Positions 6,998-14,822 of a stretch of DNA of 23,507 nt are shown piece by piece. Made by a program: the position numbers and the translations under genes. The notes beneath the pieces are model-generated. The model worked only from the letters and a program-made list of their open reading frames with translations. It searched no databases and was not told the DNA's origin. Position 1 is the stretch's first letter. Each line of letters begins with the position of its first letter. The DNA is from Microcaldota archaeon (GTDB lineage Archaea; Micrarchaeota; Micrarchaeia; Burarchaeales; Fermentimicrarchaeaceae), in the NCBI GenBank assembly GCA_026396455.1, contig JAPLWT010000035.1, positions 1 through 23,507 on the forward strand, given 5' to 3'.

Positions 6998-7171
6998 ATG
7001 GAACTAACGAGATTTGAAAAAGCAAGAGTCATTGGTGCCCGCGCGTTGCAGCTTGCATCGGGCGCTCCCCCGATGGTAGAGCTGGTTGAGAAGACCGTAA
7101 ACCCGGTTAAGATTGCCTACATGGAGTTTGAGAAGGAAGTCATACCGTTTGTTGTGGTGAAAGAGAAATAG
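6998..7171 (+). CDS. rpoK: DNA-directed RNA polymerase subunit K (Rpb6/omega)
   Basis: This 57-aa protein matches archaeal RpoK in size and sequence: TRFEKARVIGARALQLASGAPP near the N-terminus, VNPVKIAYMEFE in the middle and VIPFVV at the end. The subunit stabilises the RNA polymerase core. ATG 6998 is preceded by GGTG with 5-nt spacing. The gene closes the ferredoxin-reductase operon with an 8-nt gap. Confidence 0.92.
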   Translation: MELTRFEKARVIGARALQLASGAPPMVELVEKTVNPVKIAYMEFEKEVIPFVVVKEK

Positions 7172-7177
7172 TTATAG

Positions 7178-7186
7178 TTTATATAT
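7178..7186 (+). promoter_or_regulatory. TATA box of the Cys-rich surface protein gene
   Basis: TTTATATAT is centred 27 nt before ATG 7209 and no GGTG is present, which predicts a leaderless mRNA starting at the ATG. Confidence 0.6.
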
Positions 7187-7208
7187 CCCCTTGCCAAAAT
7201 CCTATTTT

Positions 7209-9074
7209 ATGGTGTTCCAGAAGGCACAGTTGGCTATTGAGTTCATAACCACTTACAGCTGGGCTTTCTTGCTCATTCTTCTTGTAGCTCTTGTGGCATT
7301 CTACTACCTCTCCTCGCAGCAGCCTGCACCCCAGTGCAACTTCGGGGCTGATATGTCCTGCCAGACATTCAAGTTCTTCAAAAACAGCAGCGGGAATATG
7401 GGGCTCGTATTCCAGCTGAGCAACGGCATGGGGAAGGTGATAACCTTCAATGGAACCCAGACAATAAACGTCACAAATGTCGGCAAGACAGGAACGAACA
7501 GCTACACCGGATACTGCTGGAGTACTGGAACTATAGTGCAGGGGGGTGACCCGATATATTGCTCCTTCAATATAACAGACACCGTTATGGTTCCATCAAT
7601 AAACAAGAATGTCAAATTTGATGTAGTTCTGAACTATGTTGATTGCGAAACTTCTCCGAACTACCCAAACAGCTGCGTTGGAGGGGTGAATAGGACCTCC
7701 CACGGGGCAATCACCGCCACCTTCGAGGCGCCCCCTGCAGGCATGTCCTATTGCTGGGATGGAGTATGCACAGCAGACGAGGCATGCGACAGCTGCCCTG
7801 CTGACTGCGGTCCATGCGGTCCAGGATGCCTTACGGACTGCTCGATGAATGGCATATGCAACCAATCCTGCACAGGAGTTTGCTCAGGCTTCAAGTCAGT
7901 CTGCAATAGCACTCCTAAAAATTCTATGGTGTGTGCAGACTCGTCAGGGGGTACGACAGGCGCAATCAACTACCTGGTCAAATGCTGCAGAGGACCCATA
8001 CAGAACTGCGGAAATATGTCTTACTGCACTGCCGGGAGTTGCGCTACTTGCTCCGGCGATTCCGCAAACTGCAATTTGAACTCATCAGATGGATGCGAGG
8101 TTCCCAGTCTGCTGACAAACAACAGCAACTGCGGATACTGCGGTCATGCATGCACAGGCGGTCAGACATGCCAGGGTGGTACCTGCATAACACCAGCTGA
8201 CTACTACCAGAACACCACCTACCTCTGCGGTTATTATATCTCACCAAATTCAACATGCGGTTCTGGGCGTATTCCAACCTACTGCGCTTCTGGAACTTAT
8301 TACCCGCGCCAGTCATGCTCATCCAGCCCAACATACACTTCCTGCCAACCCCAAAACTCATCCGATTCATGTGCAGTATGCGGCAACTGTTCAGGAACTG
8401 GTACCTGCAATCCTGCTACCTGCGGAACTACCAACAGCTATGGATGCAACAGAGTGTGTAAAGGTGGCGGCACTGGTCTATCCTACTGCATTACTGCCGG
8501 TTCTCTCCACCTAGGTTCAGCTTGTTTGTGTAACGACGTGTGTGCAAGCGGGCTCTGCTCAGGAGGAATATGCCAGACTTACACGGGGTCGATGCCAAGC
8601 CTCTGCGGTTATTATAGCGGCTCTTCAAGCGCATGTAGCAGTAACCCAGCCACCTACTGCGCTCCAGAGAATTATCTCACATTCCAGCCATGCACATTAG
8701 ACACGTCAACTCCCAGCTGCCAGCCCCAGACGTCATCCGATTCATGTGCAGTATGCGGCAACTGTTCGGGAACTGGTACCTGCAATCCTGTTGCCTGCGG
8801 AACCACCAACGGCTATGGGTGTGCCGCTGGGTACTATTGCAGCGGAGGCATAGGAGGTTGCAACGCACCTTTCCTTCAGGGAGCTCTGTGTAACTGCTCC
8901 GCACAATGCGGATTAAGACTGTACTGCAACACTACAGGAGTATGTTCTCCACTACCGACATGCACTGGAGTGAATGGTCCTTGTGATACAAACTGTACGT
9001 GTCCTCATCTCACGAGATATAGCTGTCCAGATGGAACCTGCACTAGTTCAGAATTTTGTACTCAACCTCAATAA
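7209..9074 (+). CDS. Cysteine-rich surface protein with class III (pilin) signal sequence
   Basis: This is a 621-aa protein. The N-terminus, FQKAQLAIEFITTYSWAF followed by a hydrophobic helix, fits an archaeal class III signal: cleavage before Q by a prepilin peptidase, leaving an assembly helix. Residues 40-175 form a non-repetitive region rich in N-glycosylation sequons. The rest holds about 75 cysteines in small modules. CWDGVCTADEACDSC near residue 182 resembles extracellular 'G(D/N)G.C...E.C..CPADCG' motifs; a DGCEV...NCGYCGHAC module follows; then a 75-residue unit occurs twice. ATG 7209 is placed by the TATA box 27 nt upstream. Likely a pilus-associated adhesin or shaft protein outside the cell; ligand unknown. 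Confidence 0.75.
   Translation: MVFQKAQLAIEFITTYSWAFLLILLVALVAFYYLSSQQPAPQCNFGADMSCQTFKFFKNSSGNMGLVFQLSNGMGKVITFNGTQTINVTNVGKTGTNSYTGYCWSTGTIVQGGDPIYCSFNITDTVMVPSINKNVKFDVVLNYVDCETSPNYPNSCVGGVNRTSHGAITATFEAPPAGMSYCWDGVCTADEACDSCPADCGPCGPGCLTDCSMNGICNQSCTGVCSGFKSVCNSTPKNSMVCADSSGGTTGAINYLVKCCRGPIQNCGNMSYCTAGSCATCSGDSANCNLNSSDGCEVPSLLTNNSNCGYCGHACTGGQTCQGGTCITPADYYQNTTYLCGYYISPNSTCGSGRIPTYCASGTYYPRQSCSSSPTYTSCQPQNSSDSCAVCGNCSGTGTCNPATCGTTNSYGCNRVCKGGGTGLSYCITAGSLHLGSACLCNDVCASGLCSGGICQTYTGSMPSLCGYYSGSSSACSSNPATYCAPENYLTFQPCTLDTSTPSCQPQTSSDSCAVCGNCSGTGTCNPVACGTTNGYGCAAGYYCSGGIGGCNAPFLQGALCNCSAQCGLRLYCNTTGVCSPLPTCTGVNGPCDTNCTCPHLTRYSCPDGTCTSSEFCTQPQ
8223..8447 (+). repeat. Intragenic repeat unit 1 (75 residues)
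   Basis: It begins LCGYY and ends with SSDSCAVCGNCSGTGTCNP followed by CGTTNSYGC. The second half is nearly identical, in DNA as well, to unit 2. Confidence 0.8.
8601..8822 (+). repeat. Intragenic repeat unit 2 (74 residues)
   Basis: This is the second copy, beginning LCGYY and ending CGTTNGYGC. The DNA encoding SSDSCAVCGNCSGTGTCNP differs from unit 1 by very few bases, whereas the first halves have diverged. Confidence 0.8.
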
Positions 9075-9334
9075 TAGTTAAAGGGAGATTTGACTGAAGT
9101 GAGAATGGGCTGGGGACCTTCTGGAAGCAGAAGCGCTATGGAAACGAACACTAATTGACTAGTAGATTAGAAGGTAGAACAGCAGGCAGGTGAGAGGAAC
9201 GATGAAATTGTCATCCACCCCCCAGTCTATACTCTCCACACTTTCAGATATGCTCTTTCCCCCAACCAAGCCCAACAAAGAGTTGAGGCGAAAACTACCA
9301 ACATGTTTTTAATCTCCTCTAATAAAAGTATTTT
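9075..9334. other. 260-nt intergenic stretch without a recognised gene
   Basis: I see no convincing reading frame and no tRNA. A hairpin, CTTCTG (9118-9123) with CAGAAG (9128-9133) and a GAAG loop, lies near the left end. The right end holds the promoter of the next gene. It might contain a small RNA or an untranslated trailer; there is no direct evidence. Confidence 0.5.
9306..9313 (+). promoter_or_regulatory. TATA-like element of the pilin operon
   Basis: TTTTTAAT is centred 26 nt before ATG 9335 and no Shine-Dalgarno motif is present, so the transcript is probably leaderless. Confidence 0.45.
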
Positions 9335-9766
9335 ATGCGCAAGGTGCAGGTAAGCTTTGATTTTCTGGCAATAGTGATATTCGCTTTCATTATATTCCTG
9401 GAGATGTTTGAGGTTTATGCGGTTGAGAGCTCCTCTGCCAGGATACGCGAGGGCATGATGAGTGCCACTAGAATTGCGAGCAGCGTTGCAAGGACAATAA
9501 ACGAGGTTTGCAAAAAGAATGAGACTAGCGCGACGGTCACCATACCTGAGACGCTGGATACTGGCGATACCTATCACTTGAGCATAAGGGCATCCGGCAG
9601 GAGAGTTGACGTGTTCTGGCCCATCTCAACCCAGAACCGGAGTATTGGAGTCCCGATACTTACCAACGATATAAACGAGTTCAATCTATCAAAGACCACG
9701 GACTCGAACCAGTCCGTGCTTGCCATATCTAATATAAATGGGTCGATAAATGTTTCAGGTGGCTAA
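9335..9766 (+). CDS. Pilin-like protein, class III signal sequence
   Basis: This is a 143-aa protein opening MRKVQVSFDFLAIVIFAF. The Q-x-S-x-D-F pattern followed by a hydrophobic helix matches archaeal class III pilin signals (usually Q-x-S-x-E-F; here Asp replaces Glu). After the helix comes a polar extracellular domain with several N-glycosylation sequons near the C-terminus (NQS, NGS, NVS). It is the first gene of a four-gene block with 1-nt gaps or overlaps, so the products are probably made together as pilus or pseudopilus subunits. Confidence 0.7.
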   Translation: MRKVQVSFDFLAIVIFAFIIFLEMFEVYAVESSSARIREGMMSATRIASSVARTINEVCKKNETSATVTIPETLDTGDTYHLSIRASGRRVDVFWPISTQNRSIGVPILTNDINEFNLSKTTDSNQSVLAISNINGSINVSGG

Positions 9767-9767
9767 T

Positions 9768-10328
9768 ATGATTAATCGCATGAAAAGAGGACAGCTTTTC
9801 AGCCAGGATATAATCTTTGCAATAATACTAGTGCTAGTCACATTCTCACTATGGCTCACCCTAAGACAAAGAGTTTTGAATGTCGTATTGATGAGCGATG
9901 ACAGAAGACAGCTGGATGAAGCAGCATCGTCTGCCATGAATCAGTTGCTTGAAAGCAGTGGTACGCCAACTAACTGGGAGTGGCTGTCCGTTATCAATGA
10001 AACCACTGTCAATAGCATAGGTCTTGTCAGTGATAGGAATAACTTAAACAGTGTGAAGATTGCAATGTTTATCTACACGGCTAACCTCGGCGGAGATAAT
10101 TATACAACAATCAAGAAACTGCTCGGTTTGAATAGGGAGGGTTACAAGTTCAACTTCACCATCTCCTCATTGAATGGAAGCGTACTGTACGGCTTCCGCA
10201 ATATGCCCACAACATCAGCCACCTACAATGCAAGTTACTCTGCAGTTAACACTACCTCATTCGTTGAAAGATATGCACTGCTGAATAATCAATTAGTTAA
10301 AGTTGCCATGGGTGTTTGGATTGAGTAA
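9768..10328 (+). CDS. Pilin-like membrane-anchored protein
   Basis: This is a 186-aa protein with N-terminus MINRMKRGQLFSQDIIFAII, i.e. a basic stretch, RGQ, then a hydrophobic helix. It is a plausible though non-canonical class III signal with a processing site before Q. An acidic residue (D15) sits near the start of the helix, as in pilins. The remainder is extracellular and sequon-rich (NYT, NFT, NGS, NAS, NTT). ATG 9768 is preceded by GGTG with 6-nt spacing and follows the previous stop by 1 nt. The gene overlaps the next one. Likely a minor pilin; no specific family recognised. Confidence 0.6.
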   Translation: MINRMKRGQLFSQDIIFAIILVLVTFSLWLTLRQRVLNVVLMSDDRRQLDEAASSAMNQLLESSGTPTNWEWLSVINETTVNSIGLVSDRNNLNSVKIAMFIYTANLGGDNYTTIKKLLGLNREGYKFNFTISSLNGSVLYGFRNMPTTSATYNASYSAVNTTSFVERYALLNNQLVKVAMGVWIE

Positions 10329-10737
10329 AGCATTCATCTTCACACTGGATGCCCTCCTTTCGATAATAATCTGCAGTATCCTATTCTTCTCCGCCTACTC
10401 AATTCTTTTGAAGTATCAGTATTATACAGTGAGGCAAACTTCCCTCTTTGATACATGCGCAGATGTGCTGACCTCTATGGAGAAGGATCACACACTTAGT
10501 AACTCCATATACTACTCCCGCACTTCAGATATTCGCGCAATCCTCTCGAACGTATCCTCGAATATATGCTCAAATTTGGTGATATACTCTTCAGGCAATG
10601 CACCATTGCTCGTAGTCCAGAGAGCAGATTGCCAGTGTAATGCGAGTCATACCACCCTCGTAAGGAGCTTCGTTATGCCCAACAGCAACGGGACACTTTC
10701 AGAATACCTTGCAAAAATGGAGGCGTGCCCCAAATGA
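10321..10737 (+). CDS. Pilin-like membrane-anchored protein
   Basis: With the start at TTG 10321 the protein is 138 aa, beginning MSKAFIFTLDALLSIIICSI. It has a hydrophobic helix with an acidic residue (D10) near its start, as in type IV pilin-like proteins, and then a small extracellular domain with four cysteines or so. TTG was chosen because GGTG at 10311-10314 precedes it by 6 nt and it lies within the last codons of the previous gene; an in-frame TTG at 10303 is the alternative. Its TGA stop overlaps the next ATG. Probably a minor pilin; the processing site is unclear. Confidence 0.55.
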   Translation: MSKAFIFTLDALLSIIICSILFFSAYSILLKYQYYTVRQTSLFDTCADVLTSMEKDHTLSNSIYYSRTSDIRAILSNVSSNICSNLVIYSSGNAPLLVVQRADCQCNASHTTLVRSFVMPNSNGTLSEYLAKMEACPK

Positions 10738-12851
10738 AAAAAGCATTCCTTTTCTCAGTGATATTCGTCCTCATTTTTACTACTTTGATATTCCTCTCCA
10801 TTTTCTACCTCAGAATGATGCAGATGAATGAGCTAGATATTGCCCAGATGAAGAATATACGCCGCGTCCTCTATGTGCGGGACGACATTGCAAGTGATGT
10901 TCTTGATTACCTGCAGCTGTCGACCAACATATATACCAGCACATACGGCAGCTCCAACTATAGAGTAATAAATATATCTGACACGCTACCCTCCCCCTAC
11001 CCTAGTCCATCAGCTTCACTAGCCACCTATAAAACTTTCATAAGTGGGGTATACTCCAACGAGACAAACCTCCTCGACCAAACAAACATCTCAGTAATCT
11101 CATTGAATACTACTGCCTTTGAAAGTGCACCTTCACTGCAGTTCATAGGTTCCAACTCCTCGCTGAGCTTTAACTACTCCTACACCAACCTCAGCAAGAA
11201 TGAGCTCATAATAAACGGTTCCAGCTTTATTGCGCGCTATTACATAACGCTTACCTTGAATGACACCTGTTTGAATAACAACTGCACCAATGCCACCTGG
11301 GCTGGAGGACCGCCAAACGTTGACAACTCAACTGCCGGGTTGTGGCATTTCGACGAGGGAACCGGTGACGCAACAGCCGACAGCTCAGGCAACGGCAACA
11401 CGGGCCGTCTCCATGCAACAACCTGGAACCTCTCTGGAAAATTTGGAAGTGCTTTGAGCTTTGATGGGGTGAGCAGTTCTGTGCAGAGTACCAACAACAT
11501 AAGCATAACCGGGACATCTGCAAGAACCACGTGTGCATGGGTTAAGCCAAATGAAGTAACACACTTCGGAACCATAGCGGGGTATTCAGACTTTTATCTG
11601 GAACAATTGGGCGGCACATGGGGCGTAGTAATAGCTGATATTGCCTCATTTCCTTTTGGAACAGCCAATACAAATTGGAACCACGTTTGTGCGACATATA
11701 ACGGAACGCACATTACGGGGTATCAGAATGGAGTTTATGTAACTAGTGGAGCGTTATCCTTAAGCAGCACAGATGCTAAGTTGGATATTGGTTATAACAG
11801 CACTGGTGCCCGTTATTTCAATGGCACTATCGATGAGGTTGCAATCTACTCAAGGGCAAAATCAGCAGCTGAGATAGCTGCGGATGCAAATCTGTTCCAC
11901 TGGGATTGGAGCCCAATCGCCATGAACAGCAACCTCTCAGCAGTATGGCATTTCGACGAGGGCAACGGCACAAACTTCTCTGACAGCTCAGGCAACGGCA
12001 ACACGGGCAACGACTCCAATGCAAACTGGAACTCTTCTGGACTATTCGACTCTGCATTGAATTTCGGGGCGGATTACAATTATGTGGAGGTGCCCCACTC
12101 CTCAAGCATCAGCCCCACCGACGCAATAACAGTTGAAGCCTGGGTGAATCCAACCAACTTCTCCTATTGGTCAACAGTTTTGATGAAATCGAATTCTAGC
12201 TGGAATGAGGGGTACGGGCTCGCCCACTACCTTGGAACGAACGATATCAATTTCTTCGTCAATTCATACACCGAAAACTACGTATCGGGTACTCTAGAGA
12301 TGAACACCTGGTCCCACATAGCTGGCACCTATAATGGAACTACAATCAACCTCTACATCAATGGAGTCTTGGTAAGCTCGAAAAACTACAGTACCCCAAT
12401 TTCTTACACCTCAGACTACCCCCTTTTAATTGGAATGGGCACTGGCGGAAGCGGAACGCAGCTTCTTTGGAATGGTACCATTGATGAGGTTGCAATCTAC
12501 TCAAGGGCAAAATCAGCAGCTGAGATAGCTGCGGATGCAAATCCGATATACGTCTATACTAACCTAAAGGATTCCCTCAATAACTCCATCCTTCTAAGGG
12601 GTTCAGCTACCGGGTATGTGAATGGAGGTGCCAACAACACTTTCTACGTCAAAACCAGCGGCGGAAACCTTAACATGACCGTAGGAGCATATTCCGGCCT
12701 CTGTTCTTTGAGAGCTTATGTAAACAACACCCAGGTGGATATCATTACGACAATACTCGAAAACGGATTTTCAGGCATGCAAGCTGTCCTGCCAATCCAG
12801 CTGCGAGTATACCAACAGAATTTCAGTAATCTCGTGATAGCTGAGAACTAA
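10734..12851 (+). CDS. Surface protein with two LamG/concanavalin-like domains
   Basis: This 705-aa protein opens with a basic residue pair and a hydrophobic helix (MKKAFLFSVIFVLIFTTL), anchoring it in the membrane or a pilus. A sequon-rich region follows (to about 200), then two LamG-like beta-sandwich domains of the LamG_3 type, near 203-385 and 403-605. Each opens with WHFDEG and DSSGNGNTG and closes with GTIDEVAIYSRAKSAAEIAA. Such domains often bind sugars or other surface ligands. A final domain of about 100 residues completes it. The ATG overlaps the previous stop (ATGA), indicating coupled translation. Likely the adhesive tip or a cell-surface component of the pilin operon. Confidence 0.75.
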   Translation: MKKAFLFSVIFVLIFTTLIFLSIFYLRMMQMNELDIAQMKNIRRVLYVRDDIASDVLDYLQLSTNIYTSTYGSSNYRVINISDTLPSPYPSPSASLATYKTFISGVYSNETNLLDQTNISVISLNTTAFESAPSLQFIGSNSSLSFNYSYTNLSKNELIINGSSFIARYYITLTLNDTCLNNNCTNATWAGGPPNVDNSTAGLWHFDEGTGDATADSSGNGNTGRLHATTWNLSGKFGSALSFDGVSSSVQSTNNISITGTSARTTCAWVKPNEVTHFGTIAGYSDFYLEQLGGTWGVVIADIASFPFGTANTNWNHVCATYNGTHITGYQNGVYVTSGALSLSSTDAKLDIGYNSTGARYFNGTIDEVAIYSRAKSAAEIAADANLFHWDWSPIAMNSNLSAVWHFDEGNGTNFSDSSGNGNTGNDSNANWNSSGLFDSALNFGADYNYVEVPHSSSISPTDAITVEAWVNPTNFSYWSTVLMKSNSSWNEGYGLAHYLGTNDINFFVNSYTENYVSGTLEMNTWSHIAGTYNGTTINLYINGVLVSSKNYSTPISYTSDYPLLIGMGTGGSGTQLLWNGTIDEVAIYSRAKSAAEIAADANPIYVYTNLKDSLNNSILLRGSATGYVNGGANNTFYVKTSGGNLNMTVGAYSGLCSLRAYVNNTQVDIITTILENGFSGMQAVLPIQLRVYQQNFSNLVIAEN
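11832..11892 (+). repeat. 61-bp perfect direct repeat, copy 1
   Basis: It encodes DEVAIYSRAKSAAEIAADAN at the end of the first LamG domain. It is identical base for base to 12483-12543. Confidence 0.9.
12483..12543 (+). repeat. 61-bp perfect direct repeat, copy 2
   Basis: It ends the second LamG domain. A shorter identical stretch of about 27 bp, encoding DSSGNGNTG, also occurs at 11379 and 11982 (offset 603 versus 651 here), so the domains share sequence at both ends but not in the middle. Confidence 0.9.
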
Positions 12852-12862
12852 TGCTTGTCTAC

Positions 12863-13861
12863 TCAACGTCCTGTCAGTAGTATAGACTTCAGAATATAGC
12901 CGTGCATCAGCAGGAAAACAACAATAGACACTACAAGCAGGTACAAGGTATACCTCAGCCCATTGAGCTCCTTGCCGTCATGTATCACTCCAATAAGTAT
13001 GCTCACGGTAACCGAAGTTGCGATTATTGCTAAAATTGAAACATTAAACAGGAAATCTGCCGATATGGGCGTTCCCATAACCAGCCCAACCTCCCCAGTC
13101 AGCGATGTTTGGGCGCTCTGCTGCTGAAGTGAGCCAATCATATCAACAAATTCAATGGATATCGAGAGCAGTACAGGCATTCCAACGAGAACTGCGAAAA
13201 GTATAAAGACGATATACATGCTCGTCCCCGTTATAAGCTGCCTTCTGAGTTCCTGCCCCTCCATAATATCATCCGCAGCATTCTCAAGCAGGACCGCCAG
13301 ACTCCCCCCCGACCTCATGCTGACTATGAAAAGCGCAACAGTTCTCTCAAGAGTCTCCGATTTTATTCTCCTTGACATCTCCGTCAGAGCATCTGTGAAT
13401 GATTCAACCCCAAGCGATTTTGCTGTGACATACTTTACTTCCTCTTCAAGAGGTCCGAATTCGGGCCTAGCGGATGTCCTCAGAGCTGCAAGAGGTGTCA
13501 GGCCAGCCCGTATGTTTGCTGCAATCAGCTGGAGGGCATCAGGCAGTACATTTTCAATTCTTCTCTTCCTGTCCTCTACCCTGAAGTGCAGTACGAGGTA
13601 AAGGCTGAACAGTACGAATGCAAAAGCGGCTAATGAGATGAGCAGCAGGATGCTTACCGAGGTAATTTCGAGTACAATCCAGCTGAAAAGAAGCCCTGTT
13701 ATGCCGAATAAGAAGGAGAGCAGCAGAACAGACCCCATCCAGACTCTTACATCCATATCCGCTCCGGAGTATTCCAGCATCTCCTCTATATGCCTCTTGA
13801 TTCCTTTAGGTGAGAAATTTGCGAAAACATAATACAACTTTCTCAAATCTTTGGTATCCAT
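12863..13861 (-). CDS. GspF/TadC-type membrane platform protein 1
   Basis: This 332-aa inner-membrane protein has the GspF (type II secretion F) domain. It has hydrophobic segments near 43-95 and three more near the C-terminus. The cytoplasmic helical bundle carries the family pattern 'LPDALQLIAANIRAGLTPLAAL' and 'MRSGGSLAVLLENAADDI'. It forms the membrane platform that the secretion ATPase turns or pushes during pilus assembly. ATG 13861 lies 4 nt after the stop of the second GspF gene, preceded by TGTG with 5-nt spacing. The gene converges on the LamG gene, with stops 11 nt apart. Confidence 0.85.
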   Translation of the reverse strand: MDTKDLRKLYYVFANFSPKGIKRHIEEMLEYSGADMDVRVWMGSVLLLSFLFGITGLLFSWIVLEITSVSILLLISLAAFAFVLFSLYLVLHFRVEDRKRRIENVLPDALQLIAANIRAGLTPLAALRTSARPEFGPLEEEVKYVTAKSLGVESFTDALTEMSRRIKSETLERTVALFIVSMRSGGSLAVLLENAADDIMEGQELRRQLITGTSMYIVFILFAVLVGMPVLLSISIEFVDMIGSLQQQSAQTSLTGEVGLVMGTPISADFLFNVSILAIIATSVTVSILIGVIHDGKELNGLRYTLYLLVVSIVVFLLMHGYILKSILLTGR

Positions 13862-13865
13862 ATAA

Positions 13866-14813
13866 TCACATGTGTGTTACGGGTCTCCTAGATTTTATGA
13901 ACTCCACAAGTGCAACCTCACAGAAAATACAGAAAGCAAGCAAACCTAAGATGAAGCCCTCATTGATTGATATGCTTCCGAATGTTGAGAGGATAACAAG
14001 CAATGTTATGCCCAAGCTGGGTATAGCAACTGAGATTATGACGAAAAGCAGCACCCATAAGTTCAGTTCATAGGTATACGATTTAACCTGCGAATACTGA
14101 TATTGCTGGAGGTTTCTTATAACGCTCTTCAAAGCTGCTTGGAGGCTCGCTCCGGATTTGAAAGCAGTCAGTATCTGGCGTATTGTCCTTCTCAGGAATT
14201 CCGACTCGGTTCTCAGCGCCATCTTCTCAAGCGCCCTCTCCTGCATCTCGCCAGCATTTATATCCTGCACAGTCCTGCGGAACTCCTTTGATATGACGCC
14301 GTAGCCGGATTTCGATATGTTCACCATAGCATCAAACAGAGGGACGCCGGAGCTTATCTGCAGTAGCAAATCTTTCAGAGCATATACCAAGTCCTTATCC
14401 ACATCCTCCACAGTCTTTCTCGCCAGAATTCGTGGGTAGTAGCTGAAAAACGAGAAGAATACAAAGAAGACCACCATACCCCCCATAATCGTCCACCTAC
14501 TTGCATCTACTAACTCTCCCAGTCTACCAAGAAATGAGAGCTCCAACACTCCCCCACTTCCGATTTTCTCCAAGCTAATGTTACCCTTAGCATAGCTCAG
14601 CGCAAACAACAGCAGGAAGATTATAAGTGCCCAAGCAATGGCATTTGCAATCGAAATGGCTACATACTCCCCCTTGGTAATATCGCTTCCAATAACATCC
14701 AAGTCATACTCCAAGCCAGGGAGGATGTAGCTCACCTTAGTCCCAATTCCCGTAAAAGCTCTTCCTATGCCTCTTGCAAATCTTTCAGGTATGATGAAGA
14801 ACAGCAGTCTTAT
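13866..14813 (-). CDS. GspF/TadC-type membrane platform protein 2
   Basis: This is 315 aa when read from ATA 14813. It contains a GspF domain: 'VYALKDLLLQISSGVPLFDA' and 'FKSGASLQAALKSVIRNL', with transmembrane segments around 50-75, 100-120 and two at the C-terminus. The first canonical start is GTG 14735, but the 26 codons before it (RLLFFIIPERFARGIGRAF and on) look coding and match the N-terminal amphipathic region seen in archaeal GspF proteins just before the 'PGLEYDL' segment. GGTG (14819-14822) lies exactly 5 nt before ATA 14813. The ATPase stop is at 14823, so the spacing is 9 nt. It works with the ATPase and the other GspF protein as a pilus platform. Confidence 0.85.
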   Translation of the reverse strand: MRLLFFIIPERFARGIGRAFTGIGTKVSYILPGLEYDLDVIGSDITKGEYVAISIANAIAWALIIFLLLFALSYAKGNISLEKIGSGGVLELSFLGRLGELVDASRWTIMGGMVVFFVFFSFFSYYPRILARKTVEDVDKDLVYALKDLLLQISSGVPLFDAMVNISKSGYGVISKEFRRTVQDINAGEMQERALEKMALRTESEFLRRTIRQILTAFKSGASLQAALKSVIRNLQQYQYSQVKSYTYELNLWVLLFVIISVAIPSLGITLLVILSTFGSISINEGFILGLLAFCIFCEVALVEFIKSRRPVTHM

Positions 14814-14818
14814 GCAAA

Positions 14819-14822
14819 CACC
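14819..14822 (-). promoter_or_regulatory. Shine-Dalgarno core deciding the GspF2 start
   Basis: GGTG directly follows the TAG stop of the ATPase and lies 5 nt before ATA 14813. No canonical start codon occurs at the matching distance in any frame that continues into the protein. Confidence 0.55.

Noticed and set aside
7750..8822. Repeats in the Cys-rich gene as a CRISPR array
   Set aside because: The repeats are in frame, only two copies exist and no spacers or cas genes are present.
9110..9215. Resemblance to an SRP RNA or RNase P RNA segment
   Set aside because: Only a short hairpin with GGAAGCAG-like sequence is present; the conserved flanking helices and the length expected for these RNAs are absent.
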